From: Calliphora vicina
Taxonomy: Eukaryota; Arthropoda; Insecta; Diptera; Calliphoridae
Assembly (NCBI RefSeq): GCF_958450345.1
Contig: NC_088780.1
Coordinates: forward strand, 136,290,226 to 136,354,225
Length of the DNA stretch: 64,000 nt
Direction of reading: 5' to 3'
Made by a program: the position numbers and the translations under genes. Each line of letters opens with the position of its first letter. Positions within the stretch are counted from its first letter, which is position 1. Shown piece after piece: positions 21,576 through 34,090 of the stretch. The notes under the pieces are model-generated. The model was given only the letters and a program-made list of their open reading frames with translations. It was not told where the DNA came from and made no database searches.

Positions 21576-23689
21576 GCTTTGCGAAGCAAACACACATTCT
21601 TAGAAACAGTTCTACAACTAGTTCTTCCATCAGTGATTTTTGTTTGAAATTGTCACGTCAGAAACTAGTTTCAAGAACCAGACTATAGTCTTCTAAGGCT
21701 ATTTCAACCAAAATATATATTTTTGGATTCATTCAGCGGAAGTTGGATTCCAAGGGTTTTGGAAAACGATTCGTTATCCAAATATTGCTGAAGAACGCAA
21801 AATCCTTAATCCTTAAAAACCCCATAGATGTGTGTTAGAATCCAGACGTAACAGCCATATCACTAGTTCCAAGACTATCATTAAAGAATCTGAAGTGGTA
21901 ATGATTACACTCATTTTAGAACTAATTATTTTAGAGCAAATTTTCGAAAATTTTTCTGGGATTAATTTTTTTTATTGAAAACTTATTCCAATTATTACTA
22001 AATGATGAATTAGAAATCGCGTGATTGTTTTAACACTATTTGCCCAAAACAATTAAGTATAAAATATAGTTTAGTGAATATTACCAGCAACAGTAAATCC
22101 AATAAATGCATTTCCTTTTTATTGAATCGACTATGTTAGCTTTTCAAAAAAAAATATATTTTTAACTAATTTTGTATGACACGATGAGCACACTGTGCAA
22201 AATATCCTCGTACTTTGTTGCAGTCTGTGTATGAGACGTGCCTGACTGGTTTGCCTTGCTGGGAATAAACAGAAATTGTTATTGCTGTTGGTTGCTAATT
22301 GAATGAGTTTTTCCAAATGAATGCTACCAACGCACTATGTGTCCAAAAGCAAAAATTGCGGCAAAAATTATTTCCAATGGATCTAGCATCATAAAACCCT
22401 GTTGCTAAAATAACTTTTCTGATAAACCCAAAAACCCCCACCAACTCACCAAACATTTTCAAAAAATACTCAACAACAATTTTTAAAAAAAAATTTCAAT
22501 TTATATTTTCATATCACTATCTACAAATAGCATTTCTTCGTTTGTATGACGTTTTCGTGGGGCTCCGCTATAAGTAAATTTAGGGTATGCAATTTTGTAC
22601 GTCTTTGACATTCGCTATCGTTATAAAACTTGCTACATTAAGCTCTCATGCTTTGGTAATAGTAGTTAGAAAAAATATTAGTATGTTTCTAGAAAAAGGC
22701 AAATTATTTGCTTCGGTGCAAGTAGTTGCAAAAAATTTGAGTATGGCATGAAGCCTGACCTTCCCACCACATATGTATCATTCCTTGGGCAAATGCAGGT
22801 AACGTAAGTTCTATACTACAGAAGACAAACAACTTTTTCGTAACTTCACAAAAAACATTACTAATAAAAACACGAAATTTTACACATAATATAAACATTT
22901 AGTAAAATATTTTAAGTTTTATTTTAAGTACACACCTCCGGTATGTAATCCATTTTGGTAAAATCTTAGTTATAACCAATTTTTTAAAAAAAATCACTTT
23001 TTCCTTAATGCAATTTTTTTTTACTTTTTGCAACTTGAAAACTTTATTTAAAAAATGTAAACTTTCACAGCTGTTCATATATAAACTAAGTGGCCAATTT
23101 CCATAAATTTTTGGCATTTATATCGTCGAAGTGTTAGGAATTGAAACGTAAAATTTTCTTTTCAAAAAGCGAAAATTGGAAATGGGCACATAGTGCAACG
23201 TTCATTGTTGCTATTTATTTTATTCGTTCGTTTTCTGTCTGTCACGCTTTCTCTCTATTTCATGCATTTTAAATACTAAATGTTTTCCCTAGAATTGAAA
23301 ACCATTTATTTTCTACTAAATATTAAGAGAATCCATCCCAAAGCGAAAACAGCACTTTTCGGATTTGTCATCTACGATTTTAAAGAAATTTACTATAGTT
23401 TAAATTCTTATATGTTCTTAAAGAAAGTTTTTTTTTTTAATACAAAAGAGTTAAGTCACCTTTTCTTTTCACCCAAAAAAAATGCAAAAATCTAATATTT
23501 TTTTAAAATTTTTATATTGAAAATCGTTTATTTTTGGATCCATAATTGATATTGCTCTGAAATCTGTTGGTTGTTTAACTAACCAACAAAATTCAAGTCC
23601 ATTCCGTTAAAAAGTACACCCTATAGTTTTAAAAAAGCGGAGCAAGGTATGGAAAAATTTTTAAATTTCTTTTTTCAAATGCCTATAAC
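21576..23689. other. Long stretch without supported genes
   Basis: Possible palindromic repeat pieces follow the foldback element (AGTTCTACAACTAGTTCTTC and ACTAGTTTCAAGAACCAGAC). A minus-strand interval at about 22748-22803 has a fair acceptor (GTCTTCTGTAG) but a poor donor and an incompatible phase. The remainder is unannotated. Confidence 0.3.
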
Positions 23690-24078
23690 TCGGAAAGAGA
23701 TAAATAGCACACGTTTTTCCAAGACCTAGCCGAGCACCAAAAATCATTGAAATCATACAGCTTTCAATGACATTCATAGAGACGCCATCAATTCCGCAGT
23801 AGCAGGATACCGTATGAATGTCATACTTGCCGCGTAAAACAAGTGTCGTTCTGGCACAACTAAGATCAGGATGGAGCAACCGGCTTAATGCCTTCTGGTC
23901 CTGCATAGACCGTGCCGTCCTCAAATTATGCCCAGCATGTGGTCAGGGTCCCCATGACATCCTCCACATTTTCAACTGTCCAGCCAGCCCTACTTCACTA
24001 CATCCAGTGGATTTATGGACTCACATAGCAGGAGTAGCACAATTTCTTGGGCTTGATATTGCAGAATCCCCAGATTAA
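23690..24078 (+). pseudogene. LINE ORF2 C-terminus (zinc-knuckle end)
   Basis: The frame after 23818 reads SVVLAQLRSGWSNRLNAFW, then CPACGQGPHDILHIFNCPA, then HPVDLWTHIAGVAQFLGLD, stopping at 24078. The CxxC...H...C block after an RNase-H-like region is characteristic of the C-terminus of jockey/I-group LINE polyproteins. Upstream frames (23690-23817) belong to the same protein but contain stops. The reverse transcriptase proper is absent, so this is a 5'-truncated dead copy. Confidence 0.78.
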
Positions 24079-24099
24079 ATATTTTAAAATTTGTTCACG

Positions 24100-24270
24100 A
24101 TGCTACAACAACCTTAGTGACCGAAACAAAAAGTTTGGCTGCTTCAACCGATTTTTTTTTTTATCAACTGACTTTATGTTGATAGAATTGAAAAATTCTA
24201 TGTGTACAACCGAATCATTCGATTGGCAACAGATTCGGTTGCTATTACGAATCTGTTTTCTATGTGTATA
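24100..24270. mobile_element. Small MITE (CAGAGAAAACAGATT family)
   Basis: Segments CTTAGTGACCGAA, TTTATCAACTGACTTTATGT, ACCGAATCATTCGATTGGCA and the terminus CGAATCTGTTTTCTATGTG match, in part in inverse order, the copy at 33288-33475. It lies immediately 3' of the LINE end. Confidence 0.6.
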
Positions 24271-25646
24271 TAAAAGGAATACATTGACTGCTTGTAAGAA
24301 CGCTGGGTTACTACTCGTAATCGTATGAGTAAGTAACGGATAATGTATGCCAATTTAAATCTGTCAAATATTCCATTTTCCCTTTTTTTTCTTTCTCATT
24401 TTGTTAATAAAACATCATTCATTGTTGTTACTTTTGTGGCTGGTGGTTTGGTTTCTTCAATATTTGAATTTAAATGAAATAATACTTAGACGCGAGTACA
24501 TGTAGTATGTAATTCCAATTTAAAGGTACGTTGTGTGAAACTTATGTTTATTTAGAAATGATTTTTTAAATGTCATGAATATTTCGAAATATGTAGTAAA
24601 TGTGCTGATGAGAGAAACATAATGTTGGTGATAAAGGGATATTCCAGTGTATTACAGAGAAAAGTTACGAAATAATTATTATGCGTTACAGTGAAAATGG
24701 AGTTGAAGATGACCCAGTGTGGAAAGTAACCTTAAATGCCTTTTTAAATTCATCACCAAATAGGGCAAAAAGTTATAGTGTTTGGTACTTTTTTGAAATT
24801 AGAACATTCTAGGAAAGAAGGTGTGTAAAAACTGTATTTCTTTCATTCACTGATGGTGAATGCGAAGACATATCTTCCACTTCCAGTGAAGTAAGCTATT
24901 TATGAATTGTATTACACAATTAACATTTGCCTGGACCATTTGTAACCAACTCTAAATTGTACTGTTTAGCATGACCCATATTTGTTTTCAATATCACGAT
25001 TTAAATTCCTTTGGAAATCTTTGAAATTCAATAATATGTGAATTGAGTACAAAAATAAGAATATTATGTTTAATTTTTTTTATCTTTTTTTTAATTCTTA
25101 GTTCTTTTTCTTTGGATAACGTTTTTTGAGTACTTAATTATTGTGAACTCTAGAGTGTGTGCCAAACGGTAGCAAAGTATGTGGGTAACATAGAGACGTA
25201 GATGTAATTGTTTAAAACCTAAGTCTGTTGTCAAAAACCTAACTCTCGCAACAACAAAATACAAGTTAGTCAATGTATTTTATTGCTATATCTGACATAT
25301 GATTTGTGTTATTTTTGTTTGACAAAACGGAGTGTCTCTCTCTATGTATAATTCTCTATGGAAATATCTATTGCTTTATTTATTTTTATTTTTCTACTTT
25401 TTATCTACATATCGCGAATTGATATGATGCTACACCTTCAATATTTATCTGGATTTCAGAATATTAGGCTATTCTGCGATATGGATCTCGATCCATCAAT
25501 ACTTCATGCTACACCTTCAATAAATACTGTGATACTGGATTGCTGTCAATATATCAATAAAACGAAAACATATCAATTAATAGTGGAAAACACCTAACTC
25601 AGTTCTCAAAAACTTTAAGTGGTGAGAATATATTAGTAAAATAAAC
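24271..25646. other. Stretch without supported features
   Basis: Short frames at 25091-25273 and 25358-25597 lack family resemblance and splice context. A duplicated phrase, GATGCTACACCTTCAAT (25425, and in part at 25507), is the only local structure. Confidence 0.3.
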
Positions 25647-25794
25647 GGTGGCATGTCACAGTGTCCATTGACATAATGTCCATGGACATTATGACACCCC
25701 ATTAAGTGACATTATGTCCATGGACATTATGTCACCTTTTGGAGTGTCATAATGTCCATGGACATTATGTCAATGGACACTGTGACATGCCACC
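25647..25794. mobile_element. 148-bp palindromic MITE with 8-bp target duplication
   Basis: The termini GGTGGCATGTCACAGTGTCC and the exact complement at the right end are flanked by the perfect duplication AAATAAAC (25639-25646, 25795-25802). Nearly the whole unit is inverted repeat, built from reiterated ATGTCCATGGACAT. An older and larger relative spans 33022-33956. Confidence 0.93.
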
Positions 25795-25802
25795 AAATAA
25801 AC

Positions 25803-27179
25803 TATGTGAAACTAAAAACAACACTCCTATATGGAATTATTATACTTAGTAAAAGTGTACAATTTCAAAATCAGATTCTTAAAAAGTGTACAAAACCAAA
25901 ACTAATATACACACAATTATCATCCCCCATCAAATTAAATTCTAAAAAATAACCTCTTAAATATTTATACTTTCTGTTATTCAATAGAAAACATATAAGA
26001 AAAACCAAAACTAAATGATCATGAATTCCCAGAATCCTCAGATGATCTACTAATTTGAATGCAAAATTTATGCCTACACTCATTCGCCACTCGCTCGCTG
26101 GAATAATCAATTTTCTCAAACGATCATTAACATAATTTGTTTTATTTTTTTTTTTGTACTTTTAGTTGATTCATTCTTCTCGGGTTTTTTTTGCAAGCAA
26201 ATGAAAAAAATTCAACTGAACTGGTAACCTAAATATTTCTACTCTAAAACTCTACAGCGCCAGAATGCAACCACAGAGCAACAAAATGGATTTCGAACGA
26301 TGCAGCCACATAATTTAAATGCATTCCGTTATGCATCCAAACATAAATACATGGACATGGTTGCATGTACCAGTGAGTGTGTTTGTATCTGCATATGTAT
26401 GTTGATATTGCCACCAAGATGTACCAGTGAGTGCAAGAGAAATGTGCGGTTTTTCTCCCCTGTTTTTTTTTTTGTTTGCTTCTCAATTGAAATACTCGTA
26501 AAGTTCGAATATGTGGCAAGAAGTATATGGGGGCCTAAAAGCACACGACATTCATGATTGCCACGATAGTGCTGACAATGATGAAGAAGATGATGATTAA
26601 GTTGATATTGCAACAGCATTAACAACATGTTCCTATGTCTGTTTGTACGAATATGTGAAAACCTTTAGGAATTTATGCACGATCAGCACAATTTACATAT
26701 TTGCAAACACAACGCAACACAAACAACAATATAGAAATGAGAAGAAAAAAGAAAGGAAGTGTATTCCGTACATTATTAGTTGTTTGAATCGGGTTGTATA
26801 CAGGACAGGGTTACGCAACAATATGAACAACAAACAGAAATTTACTTCAGTTTTCTGGATGGTTTTCAAATATATATTATTGGTTCGTCTATATCTTGAA
26901 TAATTGTAGTCCAGTGATGTTCATCCCATACAACAATTGTTTAAAAAATTTAAACACATTTGTTACGCTCTTTTAAAGAGCGTAATAAATGTCTCATTTT
27001 TTCAGAAATTCAATAAGCATTGTTGTTGGTTGGTTTTTGGATGAAGCATAGCAAACACACGCGTTTTAATTACAATTGAACACAAAAAAACAAAGTTAAA
27101 AATAAATAAAAAATTTGAGAGTATTTCGGCCGTATAATGTATATTCTTTCATTTCCTTAAAATTTAAATTATATTCATT
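25803..27179. other. Stretch without supported genes
   Basis: Overlapping frames on both strands at 26244-26628 come from a low-complexity region with GTACCAGTGAGTG written twice (26367, 26420). A perfect 23-bp palindrome (TTACGCTCTTT and its complement) lies at 26963-26985. No exon was identified. Confidence 0.35.
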
Positions 27180-28182
27180 TAGTGTTTATAAAAAACCGAC
27201 TTTTTAAAAAACCGGTTTGTCGGTTAACCGAAAATTGGCCTTTTTTAAAAAACCGGTTTTTCGGTTAACCGACATTGAAAAAACCGGTTAAACCGGTTAA
27301 CCGTCATATATGTGTAAAAGCATAAAATGTCCTATAAAGTATACACAGCTTTAAAATTTGTAGTTTTTAGTTGTCAGGAATGGTTAATGGCTAAGTCCAT
27401 TTTGTTTTGTAAAAATTTCAAAATTATTATCTCAGTCAAATGGAATTGAGTATAAATTTTTTACTAACTATATGATACTTGTTTTAATTATTGATTTTTT
27501 CATTAAATTTCAACCAAAAAATATAAATCAATTTTTTAATTAAATATTTGATAATTTTGAAATTTATTATCACCTCGACTTTCTGATATGAAACAGAAAA
27601 TGTTACAAGTCCCAAAAAAGGACCCAAACGCACTTCTTCTTACTGTTTATATGTCATTATAAATCATAACAAATATGTAAGTAATAAAACTCCATTATCA
27701 GATCTCATAAATATTTCAAATCATGGATTTTAGAACGTTTTTTGTCTCTCCTGTAATATTTCTGAAAAGGACTTTGTACACTAAGCTAACGAAGATTTAT
27801 ATTAACTTCTAGAATTATGCGGAATTTAATTTTTAATTTAAATTTATTCTGAAAAAGTTTTTAAGTAAACCCATCGTCCTCTACTATTTAGAATCATTGA
27901 AATTCTTAAAAATATCAATCTAAAGAGGTCTGTATTGTAAATCATTAGTTTAGGTTTCAAATCAGACCAATGATGTGTGTACAATGAATATAAAAAATGC
28001 ACAAAACCATGAGATTTCTTAAGTTTAGACCTAAATTTTAAAAACCGGTTAACCGAGTGATAAAAACCGGATAAACCGGTTAACCGAAAATCAACATTTC
28101 AAATTAACCGGTTCGCAAAAAACCGAGATTTCGAAGAAAAACCGGTTTTTCGGTTAACCGGTTAACCGGTTTATAAACACTA
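27180..28182. mobile_element. hAT-like non-autonomous element, 1,003 bp
   Basis: The termini TAGTGTTTATAAA and TTTATAAACACTA are flanked by the exact 8-bp repeat TATTCATT (27172-27179, 28183-28190), typical of hAT insertion. Both subterminal regions are packed with GGTTAACCG / CCGGTTAACC motifs. The interior of about 700 bp has no transposase. A second copy in opposite orientation lies at 60284-61453. Confidence 0.93.
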
Positions 28183-28399
28183 TATTCATTTAATAAATTG
28201 GTTTTATTTGACAAAAATTCTAAATTTAAACTTTCTTCATTTTGTTGTTATTTTAAGTGTTTGACATTATGTTTGCTGGGTAGCTCTCTCACCAAATATC
28301 TTCATTTTTATTTTTGAACATCACTGTTGTAGTCTATATCGTAACTGAATATTATGGAAATTACTAACGGAGTAATTCCATTAGTAATATATAGTTAAT

Positions 28400-29129
28400 G
28401 TTATACAATTAAGGGGCCATTCTGAAGAAAGTCTTAAGAATAGATAAGTCGACGAGACTAGTAAATGATTCTAGTCAATCTTTAAAAGAGTTGTTTAACG
28501 TGGTAGCTTGCTAGGCGAAAACAATAACCCTTGGGGGAAGGAAACCTACACAGAAGTGATAATGACCTTTTCTAGTTCTAGTTTATATGAAGGGGGGGGA
28601 GGGCAGTCACTTTAATATGGCGATTGCCAAGGAAGGAATCAATAAATTGACAGGTCACAGAACTAACCAAAAAGCTATGGACACACATTTACCGCTGGAT
28701 AAGTAGAGGCGTTTTTAAAAAATTGCATCACTCGTCAGAGAGTAGTGGAAAAGTGAAGGAGTACTACATCCAATCTATGACATTGGGTTATCTAATAAGA
28801 TAACTCAGAGCTATCCCTATACCTCAGATAGATCGTTTAGTATAAACATCAATGTCTTGTTGGAGATGAAAAACGGCATAATTTTTCCAAAAACTGTCAT
28901 TGAAAGGAAGTCTGCTGTCTTGTTAATGGATTTTTCAATAATCTGTTAACACTGTCGAAACGTCTAGGATATTCGCGAGACTGACATCAGCTTTGAAATG
29001 TCCCAGAAACAGAGAAAGTTGTCTCTCCATTTCCAATGTTCAGAGAGCTGCGACAATAGTCATTGAAAGTGTGCGCGAGTCAAGTCGAATGAATTGCAAT
29101 TGTGCAATAACCTGTTAACACTGATATAA
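28400..29129 (-). mobile_element. LINE remnant interrupted by a hAT-like element
   Basis: It shares GAGTACTACATCCAATCT and CTGTTAACACTG...CATCAGC phrases with the LINE ends at 36840-38240. The phrase ACACTGATATAAGTCTCGAC stops at the hAT-like insertion and resumes as CTCGACATGTTCTTCG at 30931, matching the uninterrupted unit TGACATCAGCCTCGAAATGT near 37822. The coding frame is too eroded to read far. Confidence 0.55.
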
Positions 29130-29137
29130 GTCTCGAC

Positions 29138-30928
29138 TAGGGTTTGTAATTTCCCGACGTATAATTTCCAAAGTATATAATAATACTGTAAATTATGAAT
29201 ATTATAGCAAAATTTCATATAAAAACATAGTGTTATAATCATTATATATAGAGCTTCGTATTAATTAATTCGATTTGAGCTGAATTTACTAAAATCTTAA
29301 TCCATTGCCAATATCTAATTCTTTAGCTTCCTTCAAAAGCTTAATTTAAATTGAATTAATTTTGAAGTCAATTAATAACAGAACTTATTCAAACTTTATA
29401 ATACAACATCTGCAAAACACACTCATTATAAAGCTGTCATTGTTACCAAGAACTATTGCTATTTCAAGGCCAAAATCAATTCTATACTTGAAAATACCAA
29501 ATGGTGTGCCGCCATCAAAAGTAGGGGCCTTTGTTATACTAGAGTTTTGTGGAATAATTCGCACCGGTCCATCTTGGCCAAATATTTTAAATGAAAAAAA
29601 CATTTATAATTTTTGATACCGACGGGATCAGGTCCATTCAAAAAATGCCTATTTTTTATGTAAAATTCTACTTTAGGGCAAAAATTCTCAAATCGCATAC
29701 TCGATATCAAAATATTGTAACCTATTTTGGTTGGTATCAAAAATTATAAATGTTTTTTTCATTTAAAATATTTGGCGTAAAGTTAGCTTTTCAAAAAGTA
29801 CAAATTCATTATACATCCTCTTAGAAAATTTTTAGATAACTTAAAAAGAATAAAAGTACTTTTATCCCAAAAAAATTGCGAAAAATCGCATTTTTTAATT
29901 TTTTATATTCAAATGCATTATATTATAACTTTGGACTCAGTCATGATTTTTAAACACTTTCTTTATTTGATATATAGATCTATTGTTAATCTTATAAAAG
30001 AAAAATGCATAAAATCGGAGAATATTTGGAACTGCGGTCACCAAAAAACTGGTGTAGGGTGGGTAAAAATGTTAAAAATTAAATTTTCAAATGCGAATAT
30101 CTCCTAAGCTATAAGAGATAATTGATAGCTACGACTACAATAATTGATAGCTACGGTTATGTAGTGCTCGACGAGGACATTCTGTATGTGTAATTTTTTT
30201 AAAATCGGAACACAAACGAAGAAATAGGATCATTTTAAAAATTGTACATACACGATATGTCCTACTTTGGGAACCCCTGGTCCCGCTCCTGGTGGGGTCA
30301 TCAGGTCTAAATTCAAAACTTAAACTCGACTACACTTCATCTTTGCGCATGTGAAATTTCATTGTAATCGACGTAAGGGTTTAGAAGTTACTGATTTATT
30401 TCCCTCTTTTTTTATTCTCATACCACTGTGCGACGTAATAAGACAATATTTTTTAACCCGAATTTTTTTTTCATCAAAAATTTTTTTTTGTCATAAATTC
30501 TTTTTCCAAAAAAATTAATTAAAGAAATTTAAAAAAAAAATTTTGAAAAAACTTTTTTTAAAAAAAATTAAAAAACAATTTGGAAAAAAAAATTTAAAAC
30601 ATTGAAAAAAATTTTGATTTTGTTTAAATAAAAATATTTAAAAAAAAAATATTTTTAAGTATAATTTGGTGAAGGGTATATAAGATTCGGCACAGCCGAA
30701 TATAGCTCTCTTACTTGTTAAATATTCATTCGAAAAACCCCAAATAAATAATAAGCTGTCTATTGTTGCCGAGATATAAACGAAAAACTGTAAAAAAAAA
30801 CTTTTCACTTTTTTAATTAACTTGTTTTTTTGACAGTTTTTAATTCCCGAGAATCCCGAATAAAAATCCCGGGAATCGGGTAGTGAAAAATTGGCAAAAT
30901 TCCCGGAAAATTTGGATTAAAAACCCTA
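29138..30928. mobile_element. hAT-like element, 1.8 kb, with nested DINE fragment
   Basis: The termini TAGGGTTTGTAAT and (complement of right end) TAGGGTTTTTAAT are flanked by the exact 8-bp duplication GTCTCGAC (29130-29137, 30929-30936). Near the right end CCCGAGAATCCCGA and TCCCGGGAATCGGG add subterminal structure. An inner inverted pair (AAATGAAAAAAACATTTATA at about 29589 and its complement at about 29743) lies in the left half. No transposase was recognised. It contains the DINE 3' fragment at 30430-30719. Confidence 0.82.
30430..30719 (+). mobile_element. DINE-like element, 3' fragment
   Basis: It has ATATTTTTTAACCCGAATTT, an A/T-rich tract, then GGTGAAGGGTATATAAGA, the hairpin TTCGGCACAGCCGAATATAG and CTCTCTTACTTGTT. 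The 5' modules are missing. Confidence 0.75.
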
Positions 30929-31024
30929 GTCTCGACATGTTCTTCGATTGTTACGATGCACCTTACTTTTGGATCAAGTTTTTATTGAGTTTATGGAAAG
31001 CAGAGCTTGCATATCTCTCATTGA

Positions 31025-31935
31025 AATTATTATTACAACTTACAAAATGATGAATTTATGAACCTTTTCCGGAAACCCTTCCATCTCCGTTTAAAATCTA
31101 CCACAATATTGGACACCTTATTGGTGCTCATCAATTCTCTTTTTACAAGAGCCCAATATCTCTCTACTGGCCTATGCTCCGGCCAGTTTGGTACAAATAA
31201 CACATTATTGTTCTGGTACCACTCAAATCCTTGCTTACCATAGTGACAGGATGCCAAATCAGGCCAAAAATAAGTGGACACATTAAGAAGTCTTATGAAT
31301 GGAAGCTTCCTCTTTTGTAAACATTCCTTGATGTAAATTTCGGTATTTATAGAGCCCTTTGTAACAAATGTTTGGTTTCTTTTGTCACAACTGCAACTGC
31401 ATATTGCTTGCCATAATACCAAGAACTTTTTGGGAAAATGTTCTGCTTTTCGGTCCTAAATATTTCTACAACATTCCATCGAGCATCAGCAATATTAAAA
31501 TACTGACCCGAAAGCTGCGAAAAATTTTCCAGAATATACGTTTAGTCATCCATTATGCAGCAGGTATATTTCTTTTATAAAATTTAATTTCAATTTCCGT
31601 GCTCTGTCTTTGGCCTCAAAATATTTAGCAGAGTTCTGTCAGGAACTTTTTGAGCCTTGTATGTTTTTAAACCTCCATTGGCTTTAACTTTTCGTACCGA
31701 ATAGTCCGTGTACTGTGTACCGGACTGCTGTCCTACCGGATGTGTTGGGAGCTCTTTTGAAATTGCTTTCTATTTATTGGCTTTAAAAACATCATTCTTT
31801 CTATCTGAACCAGGTTTTCTATCAACGGACAAGTTCTCCCGGCACTGTTTAATAACATTGAATTCAGTTTGACGGCAGACCTTTTATTGTTTGGCCAACT
31901 TTTTGTAGGACCAAGTTGGGTTTTGTTGAAAATAT
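31025..31935 (-). pseudogene. Tc1/IS630-like (DDE) transposase pseudogene
   Basis: The longest frame (31033-31422, minus) reads TFVTKGSINTEIYIKECLQK, STYFWPDLASCHYGKQGFEW, then PNWPEHRPVERYWALVKREL and VDFKRRWKGFRKRF. PDLASCHY holds the second catalytic Asp and PVERYW the terminal Glu. About 32 residues separate them, shorter than I would expect for an intact member, so a small in-frame deletion is likely. The N-terminal part (31423-31935) is frameshifted but contains the same helix-turn-helix DNA as 17930-18545. I place it near the mosquito ITm-like Tc1 relatives, as inference only. Confidence 0.82.
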
Positions 31936-32835
31936 AACTGACATATCTTGATCAAAGGTAAATAGATCAAAAAAAAAAAAAAAAACAAATAATACTTGGG
32001 TTATAAAGTTTTAAGGAAAAACGTGTATTAAGGCTTTTTCGATCTCACTCCTTAGTGTTATTCATGATATGAAAAACATGACAATGTTTTTGAGTAATCA
32101 TAGATGGCTTGAGTCGTCAACATATCAATGCATGAAATATTTGAGTGTCATTTTCTTGTCGCTAAAAATACCAATAATCCAGCGAATATTTATATGATGT
32201 AGTACCTCGAATACCTCCCAAGTTGTCAGTAACTCAAGCACCTCAGAAAATATGCCAAGAACCTTGCAGGATCAAGCTTGAACTTGTAGCTAATCTCGCC
32301 ACACTGTTAGAGGATACAAATGAATGTGTTTAAACAAACGTATTTCAAGAATCACACACTCTAATAAATCTTTTAATAATACACCCTGTTTAAATCTCCA
32401 AAAGAAAATTTACGATATAAATTACAACGCCAGCCTCAAAACATTCATTCATTCAAAACATTTTGCGCCTTCACACATAAAAATAATCAAGAATGAATTT
32501 AAAATAATGCCACAATACAGCCATAATATGAAAAGTTACTCTCATTACTGCTTCGGGGCGCTTTAAAAATATGTATGGCACTACAAAAGTATCGGTGGAG
32601 GAAGGTGCCTTGCTTGGCATCGTGTAGTGAGTTGTCCAAATGTTATTCATAGTTGCATGTACAATGCCTTAAAGGAGTAATGAAGTAGTTGCAATATATT
32701 GTATGAAAACTATATAATATATAAATATACATAAGTAATTAGGTATGCATGCATGTAGATGAGAAAATAATTGGTTAGGGAAAATAGGTTTTTTCCTAAT
32801 GTAGGCAATATATCAATGGAAGGATTTTTGCTATT
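31936..32835. other. Stretch without supported genes
   Basis: The 80-codon frame at 32324-32566 shows no family signature or splice context. The segment at 31975-32050 (GTTATAAAGTTTTAAGGAAA, TAAGGCTTTTTCGATCT) is shared with about 19348-19395, so both are probably flanking parts of the same Tc1-like repeat. Confidence 0.4.
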
Positions 32836-33021
32836 AACCACACGCAGACAAAAAATATAGTTGTGCATGTTTACTGTAACCATTTCAACATTGTTACAAG
32901 TTTTTTTTAACAATATTATAGTCACAGTAACTTTGTACGATTCACATGATTGTATGAACCATATATATGGTTACAGTAAACAAGTATATGTTTGTGACAA
33001 CCATTTATATGATGAATCATT

Positions 33022-33956
33022 AGGTGACATATCACAGTGTCCATTGACATAATGTCCATGGACATAATGACACTCCAAAAGTGACATTATGTCCATGGAC
33101 TCTTAGTATTGTCATAATGTCCATGGACACTAAGTCACTTTGCTTATGGACATTATGACACTTTTGAAATGTCAGAATGTCCCATTTTTTTTAGATAAAC
33201 TAGTTTTTATAAAAATTTTGGAACAAATCTGATCCCAGTAACAGTTCATATTTTTCTGTTTATATTAATGATTATATTTATAAATACACAGAGAAAACAG
33301 ATTTGTGCTAGCAACCGAATTTGTTGCCAATCGAATGGTTCTATCTTAGTGACCGAATTTTACAGTTGTGACTACAATATTTTGGAAGGGGTAACTAAAT
33401 TTTGGTTGCTTCAACTGAAATTCTTCTTTATCAACTGACTTTCTGTTCTTAGAACTGACAAATTCTATTTTACGCTGATATGGCTTTATTTTCATATGGC
33501 CTTATTGCCTAAGGCCTTATTTCACGGCGCCCATAATAAAGCCTATCTTGAAAATAAAGGATTACAAAATATTTTTTTTGGAGTGGAAGTTCTTTATGTT
33601 TTTCAATGAACATTCTTTTTTCACTTTTTTTAACTTTAAATTTGTGACTTCTGAACTCCACAAAATTCAGATAATAACTAAAAATCGTAGCTATCGTCTT
33701 ATTACTACTTTAAATTTACAACGTTAAATTCGATAGAAGTTAAATTAAAATATAAATACATACTTAAATTATTTTTTAAATATCATGAACATTATGTCAC
33801 TGCAAAAGTGTCATTATGTCCATGGCCTTTACGACACATTTTACATGGACATTATGACACTATGCGAAATGACATAATGTCCATGAACACTATGACACTT
33901 TTGGAGTGTCGTTATGTCCATGGACATTATGCCAATGGACACTATGACATGCCACC
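33022..33956. mobile_element. GGTGRCAT-family element containing other insertions
   Basis: The left end AGGTGACATATCACAGTGTC and right end GGACACTATGACATGCCACC belong to the family at 25647-25794. Reiterated ATGTCCATGGACAT lies on both sides. Flanks GAATCATT / GAATCAGT suggest an 8-bp duplication with one change. The middle holds a small MITE (33288-33475) and a piece of the TTATTTCACGGC foldback family (about 33476-33560). Confidence 0.75.
33288..33475. mobile_element. Small MITE inside the GGTGRCAT-family element
   Basis: It starts CACAGAGAAAACAGATTT and includes AGCAACCGAATTTGTTGCCA, ATCGAATGGTTC, CTTAGTGACCGAA and TTTATCAACTGACTTTCTGT, shared with 24100-24270. Confidence 0.6.
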
Positions 33957-34090
33957 GAATCAGTATATGTTTGTGACAATCATTTTTATGATAAAGTATT
34001 TACCATATTATGTTGATCTCGGCTTATGGATATCATAATCTGAGAACAACATATAAGGTTGTACCAAACATATACTTGTTTACTGTAACC

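Noticed and set aside
20920..21593. Two heptad-repeat reading frames (F-x-I-V-F-Q-K type) on opposite strands as proteins
   Set aside because: Both come from the same 21-bp repeat in inverted arms. The unit lacks stops in this frame, so openness is expected without selection.
22748..22803. Minus-strand exon that could belong to the Ig gene
   Set aside because: The donor is poor (GTCAGG), the length is not a multiple of three, and the phase needed between the known exons gives an immediate stop.
26244..26628. Overlapping frames of 85-99 codons on both strands
   Set aside because: Low-complexity repeats keep both strands open. There is no splice context and no recognisable motif.
32324..32566. 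80-codon plus-strand frame
   Set aside because: Asn/Lys/Ser-rich composition as expected from AT-rich noncoding DNA, with no motif or splice context.
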